Origin: Streptomyces pinistramenti
GTDB lineage: Bacteria > Actinomycetota > Actinomycetes > Streptomycetales > Streptomycetaceae
Assembly: GCF_020564935.1 (NCBI RefSeq)
Contig: NZ_JAJCXB010000010.1
Coordinates: 1-64,000, forward strand
DNA: 64,000 bases
Reading direction: 5' to 3'
The notes under the pieces were generated by a model. That model did not search any database. It was not told where the DNA came from and saw only the letters and a program-made list of their open reading frames with translations. Position 1 is the first letter of the stretch. Every line of letters starts with the position of its first letter. Below are positions 43,500-53,310 of this stretch, piece by piece. Made by a program: the position numbers and the translations under genes.

Positions 43500-44255
43500 C
43501 AACGATGGTTCCGACGACGGTGCCGGCGGGAGTTCCGCGAGGGGTGTCGGCTGCGTTCCGGTCGGCAGTACCAGGGCGTCGCGGGGGGCTTGCCGCGTGA
43601 GGACCGCGCCGATTTCGACGGTGGCCGCGCCGGCACTTCGTTCCCCCACAGCTCTGGGTCCAACGGGACCACCGCCGGTGCCGCATCGACCGGCACAGGC
43701 ACCCTGCCCGCTGGTGCTTCCTCGTCCACTCCGACAAGAGCGTCGTCACGCAGCTCGACGAAGGCGACCGCAAGGGCCCCGGCCTGGTCACCGCGTCCGG
43801 CGTCCAACTCACCACCGTGGCCGGGCAGTTGATCCAGCTCGGCCTGCGCCCCGGCACGCGGGTCCTGGAGATCGGCACCGGATGGACGACTGCCCTGCTC
43901 TGCGGGATGGCCGGCGACCACAACGTCACCGGTGTGGAGATCAACCAGCAGATCACCGACGTCCACCGTGCGCTCCTTGACGCCCGGAGCTCCCGCCACG
44001 AGATCCTCTGCGCCGACGGCCTCCGCGAGGCAGCCGGCCGCGCACCGTACGACCGGATCCTGGTCACCTGCGCCCTGCATGACGTTCCCCGGCTCCCGAT
44101 CGACCGCAGTCGTCCCGGAGGGCTGATCAGCCTGCCGTTCCCTTCGTACGGGCTGATCACCCGGGCCGACGCCGACGACCGCCGGTCCGCCGCCGGCGCC
44201 TTCCGCTCCCCCGCCCGCTTCCCGTGGACCTACGGACACCGGCAGCTTCTAAGGA
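43500..44255 (+). pseudogene. SAM methyltransferase remnant, isoaspartyl-MT-like
   Basis: In the main frame: VTASGVQLTTVAGQLIQLGL, RPGTRVLEIGTGWTTALLCG (SAM motif I), MAGDHNVTGVEINQQITDVH and APYDRILVTCALHDVPRLPI. This is the fold of protein-L-isoaspartate methyltransferases and relatives in lanthipeptide loci. The N-terminal part is split over other frames and the C-terminus runs into the NhaC gene, so it is broken. Confidence 0.6.
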
Positions 44256-45724
44256 CTTACCGGCTCGGCGGGCGTGCTCCTCCCCTGCATCGGCTTGCTG
44301 CGGGCGATGCCGATCCCGGTGTATCCGCAGATCACCGCGAACACGGCGCCCAGGTAGCAGAGGAAGGCGTACGGCGCGTAGGAGAGGGTCGCGACGCCCA
44401 ACGTGGTCGACATGTACATCCCGGCCTCGCTCCAGGGGATCAGCGGCACCATCACGGTGCCGGAGTCCTCCAGGGTGCGTGAGAGGTTCTTCGGCTCAAG
44501 GCCGTGCTCGGCGTAGACCTGTTTGAACCCCTCGCCGGGGATGAGGATGGTCAGATACGAGGTGCCGGTGGCCAGGGCCACCCCGACCGACGCCCCCACG
44601 GTCGCCAGCACGATGCCGCCGGTACGCTGCACGCGCCTGAGCAGACGGGCCATCAGGACGTCCATGCAGCCGGCCTCGGTGATGATGCCCGCGAAGGCGA
44701 AGCCCGCAAGGCCGATCAGCACGACGCTCGTCATGGAGGCGAGTCCGCCGCGGTTGAGGAGGGTCTGGGCTGCGGCCGGAACCGACTGCGGTGCCCCTCC
44801 GTGGGCGGCGAGCATGTCGACGTGGAAACCGTCGGACGCAGCCGTGCTCAGGTCGCTCAGGGAGAAGCCCTGCACCACGCCGCCGAGCACCGCCGCAACC
44901 ATGGACGACAGGATGATCGTCGGCAGCGGCGGCTTGCGCAGCACCGCGCCGACCAGGACCACGAGCGGAGGCAGGAGCAACAGCGGGCTGAACGTGAACG
45001 CCTTGTCCAGGAAGGTGAGAAGTTCCTGCGTCGTGTGGCCCGGTTCCTGCGCTGCGCTCGTGTGCTGAGTCAGGCCGAGGAAGAAGTAGATGATCAGCGA
45101 GAGGACCGCGGCCGGGACCGTCGTGTAGAGGAGGTGGCGGATGTGCGCGAAGAGGTTGGCGCCCGCGACGACCGGGGCGAGGTTCGTGGTGTCCGACAGA
45201 GGGGACATCTTGTCGCCGAAGTACGCGCCCGCCACGACCGCGCCCGCCGTCATGGGGAGCGAGGCGCCCAGTCCGCCCGCCACGCTGATGAGGGCGACAC
45301 CGACCGTGCCGACCGAGCCCCACGACGTCCCTGTGAGTGTGGAGACGACGGCGGTGATCAGGAATGACACCGGCATGATCCAGTGCGGCTCGATCGCTCG
45401 GAGCCCGAGGTCCACCATCATCGGGATGGTCCCGCTGATCATCCAGGTGCCGGTGAGCATCCCGATGGATATCAGGATCAGGAGCGCCGGCATCGTCGAA
45501 TCGATCTTGCGGCAGATGCCGGCCAGCATCTGCTCCCAGCTCAGGCCGAGCCGCAGGGCGAAGGCCCCTGCGAAGGCTCCGGCGATGATCAGCAGGATCA
45601 CGGGGTCGAGGTCCAGCCAGACCGTGCCGGTGACGAGAAGGGCGATCATCACGACGACGGGGGTGAGGGCCTGGAGGAAGGTCGGCCTGCGCCGGGGCGC
45701 CTCGGCCGGAGCGGTTTCTGGCAT
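44249..45724 (-). CDS. NhaC-family antiporter
   Basis: 491 residues, about twelve helices. NhaC marks: FLITAVVSTLTGTSWGSVGT, AGAYFGDKMSPLSDTTNLAP and LTILIPGEGFKQVYAEHGLE. The family exchanges cations or organic acids and amino acids with protons or sodium. It lies 95 bases after the P1 peptidase in the same direction and could import or expel its products (inference). Confidence 0.88.
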   Translation of the reverse strand: MPETAPAEAPRRRPTFLQALTPVVVMIALLVTGTVWLDLDPVILLIIAGAFAGAFALRLGLSWEQMLAGICRKIDSTMPALLILISIGMLTGTWMISGTIPMMVDLGLRAIEPHWIMPVSFLITAVVSTLTGTSWGSVGTVGVALISVAGGLGASLPMTAGAVVAGAYFGDKMSPLSDTTNLAPVVAGANLFAHIRHLLYTTVPAAVLSLIIYFFLGLTQHTSAAQEPGHTTQELLTFLDKAFTFSPLLLLPPLVVLVGAVLRKPPLPTIILSSMVAAVLGGVVQGFSLSDLSTAASDGFHVDMLAAHGGAPQSVPAAAQTLLNRGGLASMTSVVLIGLAGFAFAGIITEAGCMDVLMARLLRRVQRTGGIVLATVGASVGVALATGTSYLTILIPGEGFKQVYAEHGLEPKNLSRTLEDSGTVMVPLIPWSEAGMYMSTTLGVATLSYAPYAFLCYLGAVFAVICGYTGIGIARSKPMQGRSTPAEPVSP

Positions 45725-45818
45725 GAGTCGCTCATTTCGGGGTGGTGGAGGGCAGGGTTCAGCCGGCCGCCGGGTGGCCTGGCGCGCCGAAGATTCCTGT
45801 GACGAAGGTGAGGTGCGG

Positions 45819-46961
45819 CTACGACGTGTACGTCGGGTGTTCCGGCGTACTGCGAGGTGCGCGGGATGCCGGGTGGTGGACGAGGTGGGCGATACGGTCC
45901 GCGGGAAGTGCGGGGGCGTGGTGGCCGCGTACGCCGGTCACCGGGCGGGCGGCGAACAGGGAGCCGAGGACGGCCTCTTCGGTGGCTTCGGCGGCGGCCC
46001 GGAAGAACAGGTCGATCAGGGGGCCGTTCTCGGCAAGGGCCGAGGCCGGGCGGACGGGGCCCGATGGGCGGTGCGGGATGCGGTGTGTCGTCGACCAGGC
46101 CAGGGCGTACTCGCCGCTGCCGTGCTGGACGATGCCGCCGGTGCGGGCCAGGCCGACCGTTGCGCGCTTGGCTATGCGGCGCAGCTGACGGGCGTCGGCC
46201 GGGGCGTCCGTGGCGATGAGGACGACGCAGGACCCGGCACCGCGCGCGAACTCGGCCTGCTCCCCGGACTGTTGTGGGGTGAGGGTGCGGCCCACCGGGA
46301 TGCCGAGCACGGTCAGGTCGTCGGCCAGACCGAAGTTGGCCAGGACCAGGGCGCCCACGGTGAAGCCGGTGCCGCCGTCAGCATCGACGAGGCGGGAGCT
46401 GGAACCGATGCCTGCCTTCCAGCCGAAGGCCACCATGCCGGTGCCTGCTCCCACCGCCCCTTCCTGCACAGGGCCGTCGGACGCCGCCTTCAGCGCGTCG
46501 AGAACGTGGTCCGGGCGCACGTGCAGGCCCCGGATGTCGTTGAGCCAGCCGTCGTTGCACTCGAAGACCACCGGATTGACGGTGCCCGTGGTGGTGCCGA
46601 TCTCCGGGTGCCCGTCCAGCGCATGCCGGACCAGACCTTCGAAGGCGGAACCGACACCGAGCGTGTTCGTCAGCGCCAACGGCGTTTCCAGGACGCCCAG
46701 TTCGGCTATCTGGCTCAGGCCCGCCGCTTTCCCGAAGCCGTTGACGACCTCCAGACCCGCGGCCGGCTTCTCACGGAACAGCGAGCCGGGTGCCGGGACG
46801 ACGACGGTCGCCCCGGTGCGCACCGGGAGCTCCGCGTCGTGTTGATCGAGCGTGAGGTGGCCGACGCGGACACCGGGGACGTCGGTGAGGGAGTTCGACG
46901 GCCCGGGTGGCAGGATGCCCGGGGCGATGCCCAGGTCGCGGGGGCGGGGCGCGCGCGTCAC
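45819..46961 (-). CDS. P1-family peptidase (DmpA / beta-peptidyl aminopeptidase type)
   Basis: 380 residues. Ntn-hydrolase that cleaves itself before a Ser to expose the nucleophile; the candidate site is in FGWKAGIGSSSRLVDADG. Other family blocks: SLTDVPGVRVGHLTLDQ, TNTLGVGSAFEGLVRHALDG, ECNDGWLNDIRG, GAVGAGTGMVAFGWK. Members release N-terminal D- or beta-amino acids from peptides or amides. Overlaps the GntR stop (ATGA). Confidence 0.9.
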   Translation of the reverse strand: MTRAPRPRDLGIAPGILPPGPSNSLTDVPGVRVGHLTLDQHDAELPVRTGATVVVPAPGSLFREKPAAGLEVVNGFGKAAGLSQIAELGVLETPLALTNTLGVGSAFEGLVRHALDGHPEIGTTTGTVNPVVFECNDGWLNDIRGLHVRPDHVLDALKAASDGPVQEGAVGAGTGMVAFGWKAGIGSSSRLVDADGGTGFTVGALVLANFGLADDLTVLGIPVGRTLTPQQSGEQAEFARGAGSCVVLIATDAPADARQLRRIAKRATVGLARTGGIVQHGSGEYALAWSTTHRIPHRPSGPVRPASALAENGPLIDLFFRAAAEATEEAVLGSLFAARPVTGVRGHHAPALPADRIAHLVHHPASRAPRSTPEHPTYTS

Positions 46962-47671
46962 GGTGCGCTACGTCCCGTACGTTGCGCCCCCGGAGCCTCC
47001 TCGTTGCGGGCTTCGGATTGCATGGTCTGCAGCAGTTCGGTTTCCACCAGCGCGAGATGGGCCTCCATCAGGCTCGCCGCGCGATCGGCGTCGCCCTCCG
47101 CAACTGCCCCTGCCATCGCTTCGTGATCAGTCAGCGACGTCTCCGTGTGCGTGGTCCGCGAGGTGAGGCCACTGCGCAGCACGATCACCTGCTGTTGCAC
47201 CAGCCACACCTGCTCGGCGATGCGTGGGCTGTGCGCCGCGTCCATCAGCGAACGATGGAAGTCCAGGTCCAAGTCGTACGGCAGCTTGCGTCCCGTCTCG
47301 CGGGCCTTGCGGGAGCGCTCGCACACCTTGCGCAGGCGGATCACCTCCTGCGGGCGGCGGCGGTGTGCGGCCATGCGTGCGGCTGCGCATTCGAGAGCCG
47401 CGCGCAGTTCGAAGAGCGCCGCCACGTCCTCGGGGCGGGCGGCGAAGACAGCAGCGCCCTTGTTGGGCACGTGAACGAGAAGGCCCTCGCTCACCAGTTG
47501 CCCGATGGCTTCACGCAACGGGCCTCGGCTGATGCCCAGATCGCGGGCGATTTCCACCTCGTTGAGGCGGGAGCCGGGCGGTAGCACGCCGGTGAGGATC
47601 TGCTCGCGCAGCATCTCCACGACTTGTCCCGCCAAGCCGCGGTGGACCAGTCCGGTCACGGGAATCTCCAA
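46958..47671 (-). CDS. GntR (FadR-subfamily) regulator
   Basis: 237 residues. Winged helix: GLAGQVVEMLREQILTGVLP, NEVEIARDLGISRGPLREAI, GLLVHVPNKGAAVF. FCD domain with Asp/His ligands (DLDFHRSLMDAAHS, TDHEAMAGAVAEGD, LMEAHLALVE). First gene of GntR-P1 peptidase-NhaC; divergent from asparaginase. Probable binding sites are the TGTCGACA palindromes between. Confidence 0.88.
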   Translation of the reverse strand: MEIPVTGLVHRGLAGQVVEMLREQILTGVLPPGSRLNEVEIARDLGISRGPLREAIGQLVSEGLLVHVPNKGAAVFAARPEDVAALFELRAALECAAARMAAHRRRPQEVIRLRKVCERSRKARETGRKLPYDLDLDFHRSLMDAAHSPRIAEQVWLVQQQVIVLRSGLTSRTTHTETSLTDHEAMAGAVAEGDADRAASLMEAHLALVETELLQTMQSEARNEEAPGAQRTGRSAP

Positions 47672-47722
47672 GGGGGCAAGGGGCCGGTGTGGTGCTCGCA
47701 GTACAGCACTTCCGGGGCCACG

Positions 47723-47753
47723 AAGTGTCGACAGTCACCACCGCAAGTGGTGA
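47723..47753. promoter_or_regulatory. TGTCGACA palindrome and adjacent inverted repeat
   Basis: AAGTGTCGACAGTC (47723-47736) shares the core TGTCGACA with 47852-47865. It is followed by an inverted repeat TCACCAC / GTGGTGA (47735-47741, 47747-47753). Just upstream of the GntR start. Confidence 0.5.
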
Positions 47754-47851
47754 CAGACGACAGTGGACAGGCGGCGCGGACCCGCTGTCAACGGTTCTCC
47801 GCGATCGTCTTTCATCGTGGCCGGCCGTCGACACCGGCGCCAAAAACTGAT

Positions 47852-47865
47852 AACTGTCGACAGTT
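47852..47865. promoter_or_regulatory. 14-bp perfect palindrome AACTGTCGACAGTT
   Basis: A perfect palindrome 54 bases before the asparaginase ATG, sharing TGTCGACA with the site near the GntR gene. Probable operator for the GntR regulator. Confidence 0.55.
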
Positions 47866-47919
47866 CGACGGGCCCGTACCGCACCTTGGCACGGCCCGCA
47901 CAAACCGAAGGAGACGAGT

Positions 47920-48975
47920 ATGAGCACCGCAGACACCAAGGAATCCCCTGCTCCCTCACGAGCATCACAGGACGCCTACCCCGTGCTCGCAGAGGTCTGG
48001 CGCGGCGACTTCCTGGAGTCCGTGCACCACGGATCGGTCGTGGCCCTCGACGCCGACGGCAACGCCGTGCTGACCGCGGGCCCCGTCGATGCGCCCGTCT
48101 ACCCGCGCTCTTCCAACAAGCCCATCCAGAGCGTCGGCATGCTCCGCGCGGGACTCGGCCTCGACAGCGAACTCCTCGCGCTCGCCTGCGCGAGCCACTC
48201 CGGCGAGCCCTTCCATCTCGATGGCGTACACCGCATACTCGCGGGCGCGGGCCTGACCGAGGACGCCCTGCAATGCACCGCCGCACTGCCCATCGGCGCC
48301 GAGTCGCAGCCCGCACACCTGGCCGCCGGACTCGGGCCGACCCGCATCACCATGAACTGCTCGGGCAAGCACGCCGCGATGCTGGCCACCTGCGTGGCGG
48401 CAGGATGGTCCGTACGGGACTACCTCGACCCCCATCACCCCCTCCAGCTCACCCTGCGTGACGCACTGGAGGACCTCGCCGGGGAGAAGTCGACCGCGGT
48501 CGGCGTCGACGGCTGCGGCGCGCCCCTGTTCGCGCTCACCCTCACCGGCCTCGCGCGCGCCTTCGCCACGATCGCGACCGCCCCCGCGGGCAGCCACGAA
48601 GCGCGCGTGGCCTCCGCGATGAACGCCCACCCCGAGTACGTCGGCGGTACCGGCCGCGATGTCACCACCCTCATGCAGGCCCTTCCCGGCGCCGTCGCCA
48701 AGGACGGCGCCGAAGGCGTGTACGCCCTCGCTCTGCCCGACGGTTCCGCCGTCGCCCTCAAGATCGCCGACGGCGGACAGCGCCCCCGGCCCGTCGTCAT
48801 GGCCGCGGCCCTGCGCCACATCGGCGTCGACGTCGACGCCGACCCGCGACTGTCCGCGCTCACCACGGCCCCGGTCCTCGGACACGGCGAACCCGTCGGT
48901 TCCGTACGGCCGTCGGCCGCACTCGACCTGCGCACGCCCACGCCTGGACACCTGGCCGGCCGACCGGTCCGCTGA
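47920..48975 (+). CDS. Asparaginase II-family protein
   Basis: 351 residues. Hydrolyses asparagine to aspartate and ammonia or acts on a related amide. Family blocks: YPRSSNKPIQSVGMLRAGLG, LACASHSGEPFHLDGV, RITMNCSGKHAAMLATCVAA, GVDGCGAPLFALTLTGLARA. This Rhizobium-etli-type family is unrelated to the bacterial type I/II drug enzymes. GAAGGAG before ATG. Divergent from the GntR-peptidase operon and probably co-regulated. Confidence 0.9.
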   Translation: MSTADTKESPAPSRASQDAYPVLAEVWRGDFLESVHHGSVVALDADGNAVLTAGPVDAPVYPRSSNKPIQSVGMLRAGLGLDSELLALACASHSGEPFHLDGVHRILAGAGLTEDALQCTAALPIGAESQPAHLAAGLGPTRITMNCSGKHAAMLATCVAAGWSVRDYLDPHHPLQLTLRDALEDLAGEKSTAVGVDGCGAPLFALTLTGLARAFATIATAPAGSHEARVASAMNAHPEYVGGTGRDVTTLMQALPGAVAKDGAEGVYALALPDGSAVALKIADGGQRPRPVVMAAALRHIGVDVDADPRLSALTTAPVLGHGEPVGSVRPSAALDLRTPTPGHLAGRPVR

Positions 48976-49139
48976 CCTGCCGAAGACACGCGGGCGTTGA
49001 CGCATCCTGTGCCGTGACCGCACCCACAGTCGGCGGCCCGAAACCCTGGCGGCCGCAGTGGTGGATGCTGCGGTACGGAGCCACGGCGCCTTGCTTCGGA
49101 GGCATCCGTGCCCCGTCGACGCCGGGTACGTTCCCGCGT

Positions 49140-49690
49140 TCCTTCACCCACAGGCATGCTCTGCAACGGCGCCGCCACCCTGCAGCGCAGCCTGCTGCCG
49201 CGGGCGCTGCCCGCCTCACCACCGTCGTGGTTGCCCACCGGTACCTGCCGGCCCAGGCCGGGGTGGGGTGGGCGCGGCGACCGGTTCGACGTCATCGGCC
49301 TCTCCGGACCTGGGGTCGCCCTCGTCGGCGACGTCGTGGGGCACGGGCTGCGCGCCGCCGCGACCATGGGCCACCTGCGTACGGCCGTCCACAACTTCTC
49401 CCCCTCGGCCTCGCGCCCGACGAGCTCCTCACGCACCCGACGAACTGGTCGACCACCTCGACACCGAAGGGTCCAGGAAGGTGAACTCAGCGGCGCCACC
49501 TGCCTGTACGCCCTCTACGCCCCGGCCACAGGAGTGTCCACCCTCACCCGGCCACCCCGGGCCCGCCCTCGTAGCCCCCGACGGCGGCGTCACGGGACGC
49601 TCGCGCTGTGGGGCTGGGCGGGGCGCCTGCGACAGGTTGCGCACTGCGGCCGAGGAACGAACGATGACGCTGGAGAGTTCACCGGAGGAC
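49140..49690 (+). pseudogene. SpoIIE-type PP2C phosphatase remnant
   Basis: Plus strand, alternating frames: AATLQRSLLPRALPASPPS, GDRFDVIGLSGPGVALVGDV, VGHGLRAAATMGHLRTAVHN, APDELVDHLDTE and GHPGPALVAPDGG. These are the blocks of SpoIIE phosphatases, but several frameshifts and missing metal-ligand segments show it is dead. Confidence 0.65.
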
Positions 49691-49756
49691 GACCACCAGC
49701 CGCGGCCGGTGTGGCCGCACGACAGGGCGCGCAGATGCCCGTGGCATGGAGTGAAC

Positions 49757-50731
49757 ATGACCGACCTTCCGCCGCCGATCACCCCTTACCTCGAACCCGC
49801 CGCGAAGGAGCTGGCCGAAGCGACCGACCCGCACCCCCGGATCTACGAGGTCCCCCCGGAGCAGGGCCGTGACATCCTGCTCGGCCTGCAGAGCGGCGCC
49901 GGTGTGACCCGCCCGGACGTCGACGAGGAGTGGGTCGACGTGGACGCCGGCCAGTGGGGCACGGTCCGCACCCGCATCATCCGGCCCAAGGGGTCCAGCG
50001 GGCCACTGCCGGTGGCGCTCTTCCTCCATGGCGCCGGCTGGGTCTTCGGCGACGACAAGACCCACGACCGCCTCTTCCGCGAACTGACCGTCGGGGCGGG
50101 AGCCGCGGGCGTCTTTCCCGTCTACGACCGGGCACCGGAGGCGAAGTACCCCACCCAGGTGGAACAGAACTACGCCGTGGGCCGGTGGGTCCTGGAGCAC
50201 GGCGCGGAGCACGGTATGGACACCTCGCGCATCGCCGTCACCGGCGACTCGGTCGGCGGCTGCATGTCGGCGGTGTTCGCGCTGATGAACAAGGAGCGCG
50301 GCGGCATCGACCTCAAGGCCCAGGTCCTGCTCTACCCGGTGACCAACGCCGACTTCGACACCCCCTCCTACCTACAGTTCGCCGAGGGCTACTACCTCAC
50401 CCGCGACGGCATGAAATGGTTCTGGGACGCCTACACCACCGATCCCGCCCAGCGCGCCGAGGTGTACGCCTCCCCGCTCCAGGCGCCCCTGGAGCAGCTC
50501 CGGGGACTGCCCACCACCCTGGTGATCACCAACGAGGCCGACGTGCTGCGCGACGAGGGCGAGCAGTACGCCAACAAGCTGCGCGAGGCCGGCGTGGACG
50601 TCACCTCGGTCCGGGTGGCCGGCGCGGTCCACGACTCCCTCCTCCTGGACAGCCTGCGCGACACCCGCGCCGCCAACGTCGCCCGCAAACTCGCTGTCGA
50701 CGCCCTGCGGACGGCGCTGCACGACAGCTGA
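49757..50731 (+). CDS. Alpha/beta-hydrolase, HSL-type esterase
   Basis: 324 residues from ATG 49757 (GGAG upstream). Oxyanion-hole motif VALFLHGAGWVFGDDKTHDR (HGAGW, variant of HGGG), nucleophile VTGDSVGGCMSAVFALM (GDSVGG), Asp in ITNEADVLRDEGEQY, His in AGAVHDSLLL. Hydrolyses small esters or lactones; physiological substrate unknown. The open frame extends upstream over the phosphatase ruin. Confidence 0.88.
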   Translation: MTDLPPPITPYLEPAAKELAEATDPHPRIYEVPPEQGRDILLGLQSGAGVTRPDVDEEWVDVDAGQWGTVRTRIIRPKGSSGPLPVALFLHGAGWVFGDDKTHDRLFRELTVGAGAAGVFPVYDRAPEAKYPTQVEQNYAVGRWVLEHGAEHGMDTSRIAVTGDSVGGCMSAVFALMNKERGGIDLKAQVLLYPVTNADFDTPSYLQFAEGYYLTRDGMKWFWDAYTTDPAQRAEVYASPLQAPLEQLRGLPTTLVITNEADVLRDEGEQYANKLREAGVDVTSVRVAGAVHDSLLLDSLRDTRAANVARKLAVDALRTALHDS

Positions 50732-50913
50732 AACGACATCTGCGCGCGCATTCCTCTGCACGGACGGTACGGCGGGCCCGACGCCTCGGCCGGGCACTCA
50801 GGAGGTCGCGCTGCTCCTCCCTGGACGGTCTCGTCGGCCTCAGGATCGCGTTCCGGCGCCGGGGCGCTTCCTCGGGCACGCCGAGAAAGACCCCGCCGCT
50901 CGGCCGTGGCCGA

Positions 50914-51669
50914 TCAGGTCAGTTCAGCGGTGATCTGCCAGAACGGCAGCAGAACTCTGCCGTGTTGGTCGACGGCCACGGCGTCATCCCGCTCCGAGGC
51001 ACCTGGCACGGCGGGCACCAAGTTCTGCCATGCCTGCCGGGTCAAACCCGTGGTGTAGTGGCGGGGCTTCATGCGCCGGATCGTCCACCCGTCGCGGAAA
51101 GCCTCGCGCAGGCTTCGTTCGTCCATGTGGGCCGGCATCTTCAGGCGAGCGGCCAACTCGTCGCGGAAGCACAGGGCATGAAGCCTCGCACCGGGCGCGC
51201 ACACCCGACGCAGCCCAGCGAGGTACGCCCGCCGCTGATCGGCGTCCAGGCAGTGCAGCATGGCGCTGTCGACGACGGTGCGGAAGCCTCCGGGGACACC
51301 GATGCCGTGCAGTTCCGTCGCGTCGGCGACCGTGAAGGTCACCGGGCTGCCGGCGGCGGTGGCCTTGGCCCGACTGCGCTCGATCGCGGATGGTGCGGCG
51401 TCGAAGGCGGTCACCTCGTAGCCCCGGCCGGCCAGGAACAGGGCGTTGTCCCCGAGCCCACAGCCGCATTCCAGAACCGGACCGGTGATCTCGCCCGCCG
51501 CTTCCAGCTCGACGACCAGCGGCTGGGGAGCGTCCAGTTCCCACGGGATCAGGTCCGACCGGCGGTCGTCCGCTCCGTAGGAGATCTCGTGCCCCTGGTA
51601 CACCGCCTCGAAATTCAGTGCCGGCTCCCGGCTGCCTTGGTGGTCACTCGCAGGATGCAGATCAACCAT
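50914..51669 (-). CDS. Class I SAM-dependent methyltransferase
   Basis: 251 residues. Motif I VLECGCGLGDNALFLAGRGY, motif II VTAFDAAPSAIERSR, then VADATELHGIG and VVDSAMLHCLDADQRRAYL, resembling the thiopurine-MT-like group. Divergent from the TetR gene and very probably its target; may detoxify a small molecule. Confidence 0.85.
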   Translation of the reverse strand: MVDLHPASDHQGSREPALNFEAVYQGHEISYGADDRRSDLIPWELDAPQPLVVELEAAGEITGPVLECGCGLGDNALFLAGRGYEVTAFDAAPSAIERSRAKATAAGSPVTFTVADATELHGIGVPGGFRTVVDSAMLHCLDADQRRAYLAGLRRVCAPGARLHALCFRDELAARLKMPAHMDERSLREAFRDGWTIRRMKPRHYTTGLTRQAWQNLVPAVPGASERDDAVAVDQHGRVLLPFWQITAELT

Positions 51670-51687
51670 CCAACCCTCACCTCTTCT

Positions 51688-51745
51688 AGTAGACGGGGTT
51701 GTTCACTAAAGCGAGTGTAGGCAGTAAGGAACGCCATCGTCTACT
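51688..51745. promoter_or_regulatory. Inverted repeat in the methyltransferase/TetR promoter
   Basis: AGTAGACG (51688-51695) and CGTCTACT (51738-51745), an 8-bp inverted repeat 42 bases apart spanning the divergent promoter region; candidate TetR-type operator half-sites. Confidence 0.45.
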
Positions 51746-51754
51746 GTTGGATCC

Positions 51755-52336
51755 ATGGCAGAGAGTGCGACACCCGGCCGCCGCCGCCGAGGTACGGAAC
51801 TGGAACACGCGATCTACGTCGCGACGCTCGACGAGCTTGCCGCGAACGGTTACGGCCGACTCGCCATGGAGGGCATCGCCGCCCGTGCCGGCACGGGCAA
51901 GGCCGCGCTCTACCGGCGGTGGCCCGGCAAGCAGCCCCTCGTTCTGGACGCCCTGCGCTACGCCCTTCCCCCGCTGCCCGAGCCGGACCCGGAGCACTCG
52001 ACCCGGGAAAACCTCGCCGCCGCACTCGCCGCCTTCAGTGGTGTGCTGGCCGGCAGAACTCTCGTACCAGGCATCGAGTTCATCGTCGACCTGCTGCGCG
52101 AGCCGGACCTGCGTGCCATGTTCGCCGACGGGATCATCGCGCCGCGTCTTGAGCGCATCGAAGGCATCCTCCACGAGGGCGTGCGCAGCGGCGAGTTGGG
52201 CCCCGAGGTCGTGCACCCGCTGGCCGCTCGCACTGGTCCCGCTCTGATACTGCAGACCTTTCTGCTCACCGGCGAGCCACCGAGTTCGCGGGAGATCGAC
52301 CTCATCATCGACACCGTGCTCCATCGGACCGAATGA
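51755..52336 (+). CDS. TetR-family regulator
   Basis: 193 residues. N-terminal HTH: IYVATLDELAANGYGRLAME, GIAARAGTGKAALYRRWPGK. Ligand-binding C-terminus of the TetR_C_16-like kind. Divergent from the methyltransferase, which it probably represses. Confidence 0.9.
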   Translation: MAESATPGRRRRGTELEHAIYVATLDELAANGYGRLAMEGIAARAGTGKAALYRRWPGKQPLVLDALRYALPPLPEPDPEHSTRENLAAALAAFSGVLAGRTLVPGIEFIVDLLREPDLRAMFADGIIAPRLERIEGILHEGVRSGELGPEVVHPLAARTGPALILQTFLLTGEPPSSREIDLIIDTVLHRTE

Positions 52337-52439
52337 GATGACTTCTCATGGGAAGCGGTGGTTGAACGACCATTGATCGCTTCTTCCTCATGTGAGGGGC
52401 ACTCCCCCTGGCCATCGAGGCTCCCGAGCTGATCGTCAC

Positions 52440-53310
52440 CGTGGTGCTTGCCAGGCGGCGGCTGCGGGGTGGCGACGGCCAGGGCGGACTGCTTGTCGGC
52501 AAGGGCGCTCCATCCGCAAGTACGCCGGCGACCTGCGGGGCTCGTCCTGCTCTAGAGCCGGATTCCTCTTCGACGGGGTGGGCACAAAGGTGGTGCGGGC
52601 TGCTGATTCGGGCCGTTCGGGGGCAAGTTGCCGTGCCGAAGCAGAGCGGCAGTGCCTTCGTTCCACTCCGCCTGGCCGATCTCCCCGACCTCCGGAGCGG
52701 CATACAGGCGGCGCCCCTCGGATGGTCGTTGAGAGTGTTGCGCCACGCCTCCGGGCCAGACCTTCGGATACGCACCACACACGGTGAACAGCCAGAGGGT
52801 CGGCGGTGAGCACACCGGCGAAGTCAAGGATGCGGCCGAGCTGTTCGTGCCCGTAGCCCCAGCGCAGCCCGGTGTGGACGCCGAGCAGGCACATCGTGCG
52901 CCACACGGCAGGGAGTTCGTCGAGGATGCTCTGCGCCTGGTCGAGCGTGAACCACTGCGGCGGCGTGACCGCGATCTGGGGCAGGTCGATGCTGCTGCAG
53001 GGGCTCACCGCGATCACGTCGTCGGCAGCCGCGCACATGATGGAGGACGTCAGGCTGTAGGCCCGATTGATGACGGCTGCCCCTGCCCCCTTCTCCACCA
53101 GGACGCGGATCCAACTCCGTGCGCCCATGCGGGTGATGGCGCGCATCCCCCAGCCTGCCCAGCAGGGCAGAACGTGCGCGCGACGCTACGCACTGCCACT
53201 TCCCCTCGCCGGACCTGGCGCCGGCGGAACTCCACGTCGCGCGCAACGGGTACCGGACGCGTGCATGAATCCGCCGACGGCGCAGGCGCAGCTTTCGCCT
53301 ACCTACCGAC
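52440..53310 (-). pseudogene. Tyrosine recombinase (phage integrase) remnant
   Basis: Minus strand reads VEKGAGAAVINRAYSLTSSI, MCAAADDVIAVSPCSSIDLP, PQWFTLDQAQSILDELPAVW and RTMCLLGVHTGLRWG, the core-binding domain and the Arg-box of actinobacterial integrases. The following catalytic part (other Arg, His, Tyr) is scrambled over frames. Marks a former integrated element beside the cyclodipeptide synthase. Confidence 0.7.
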
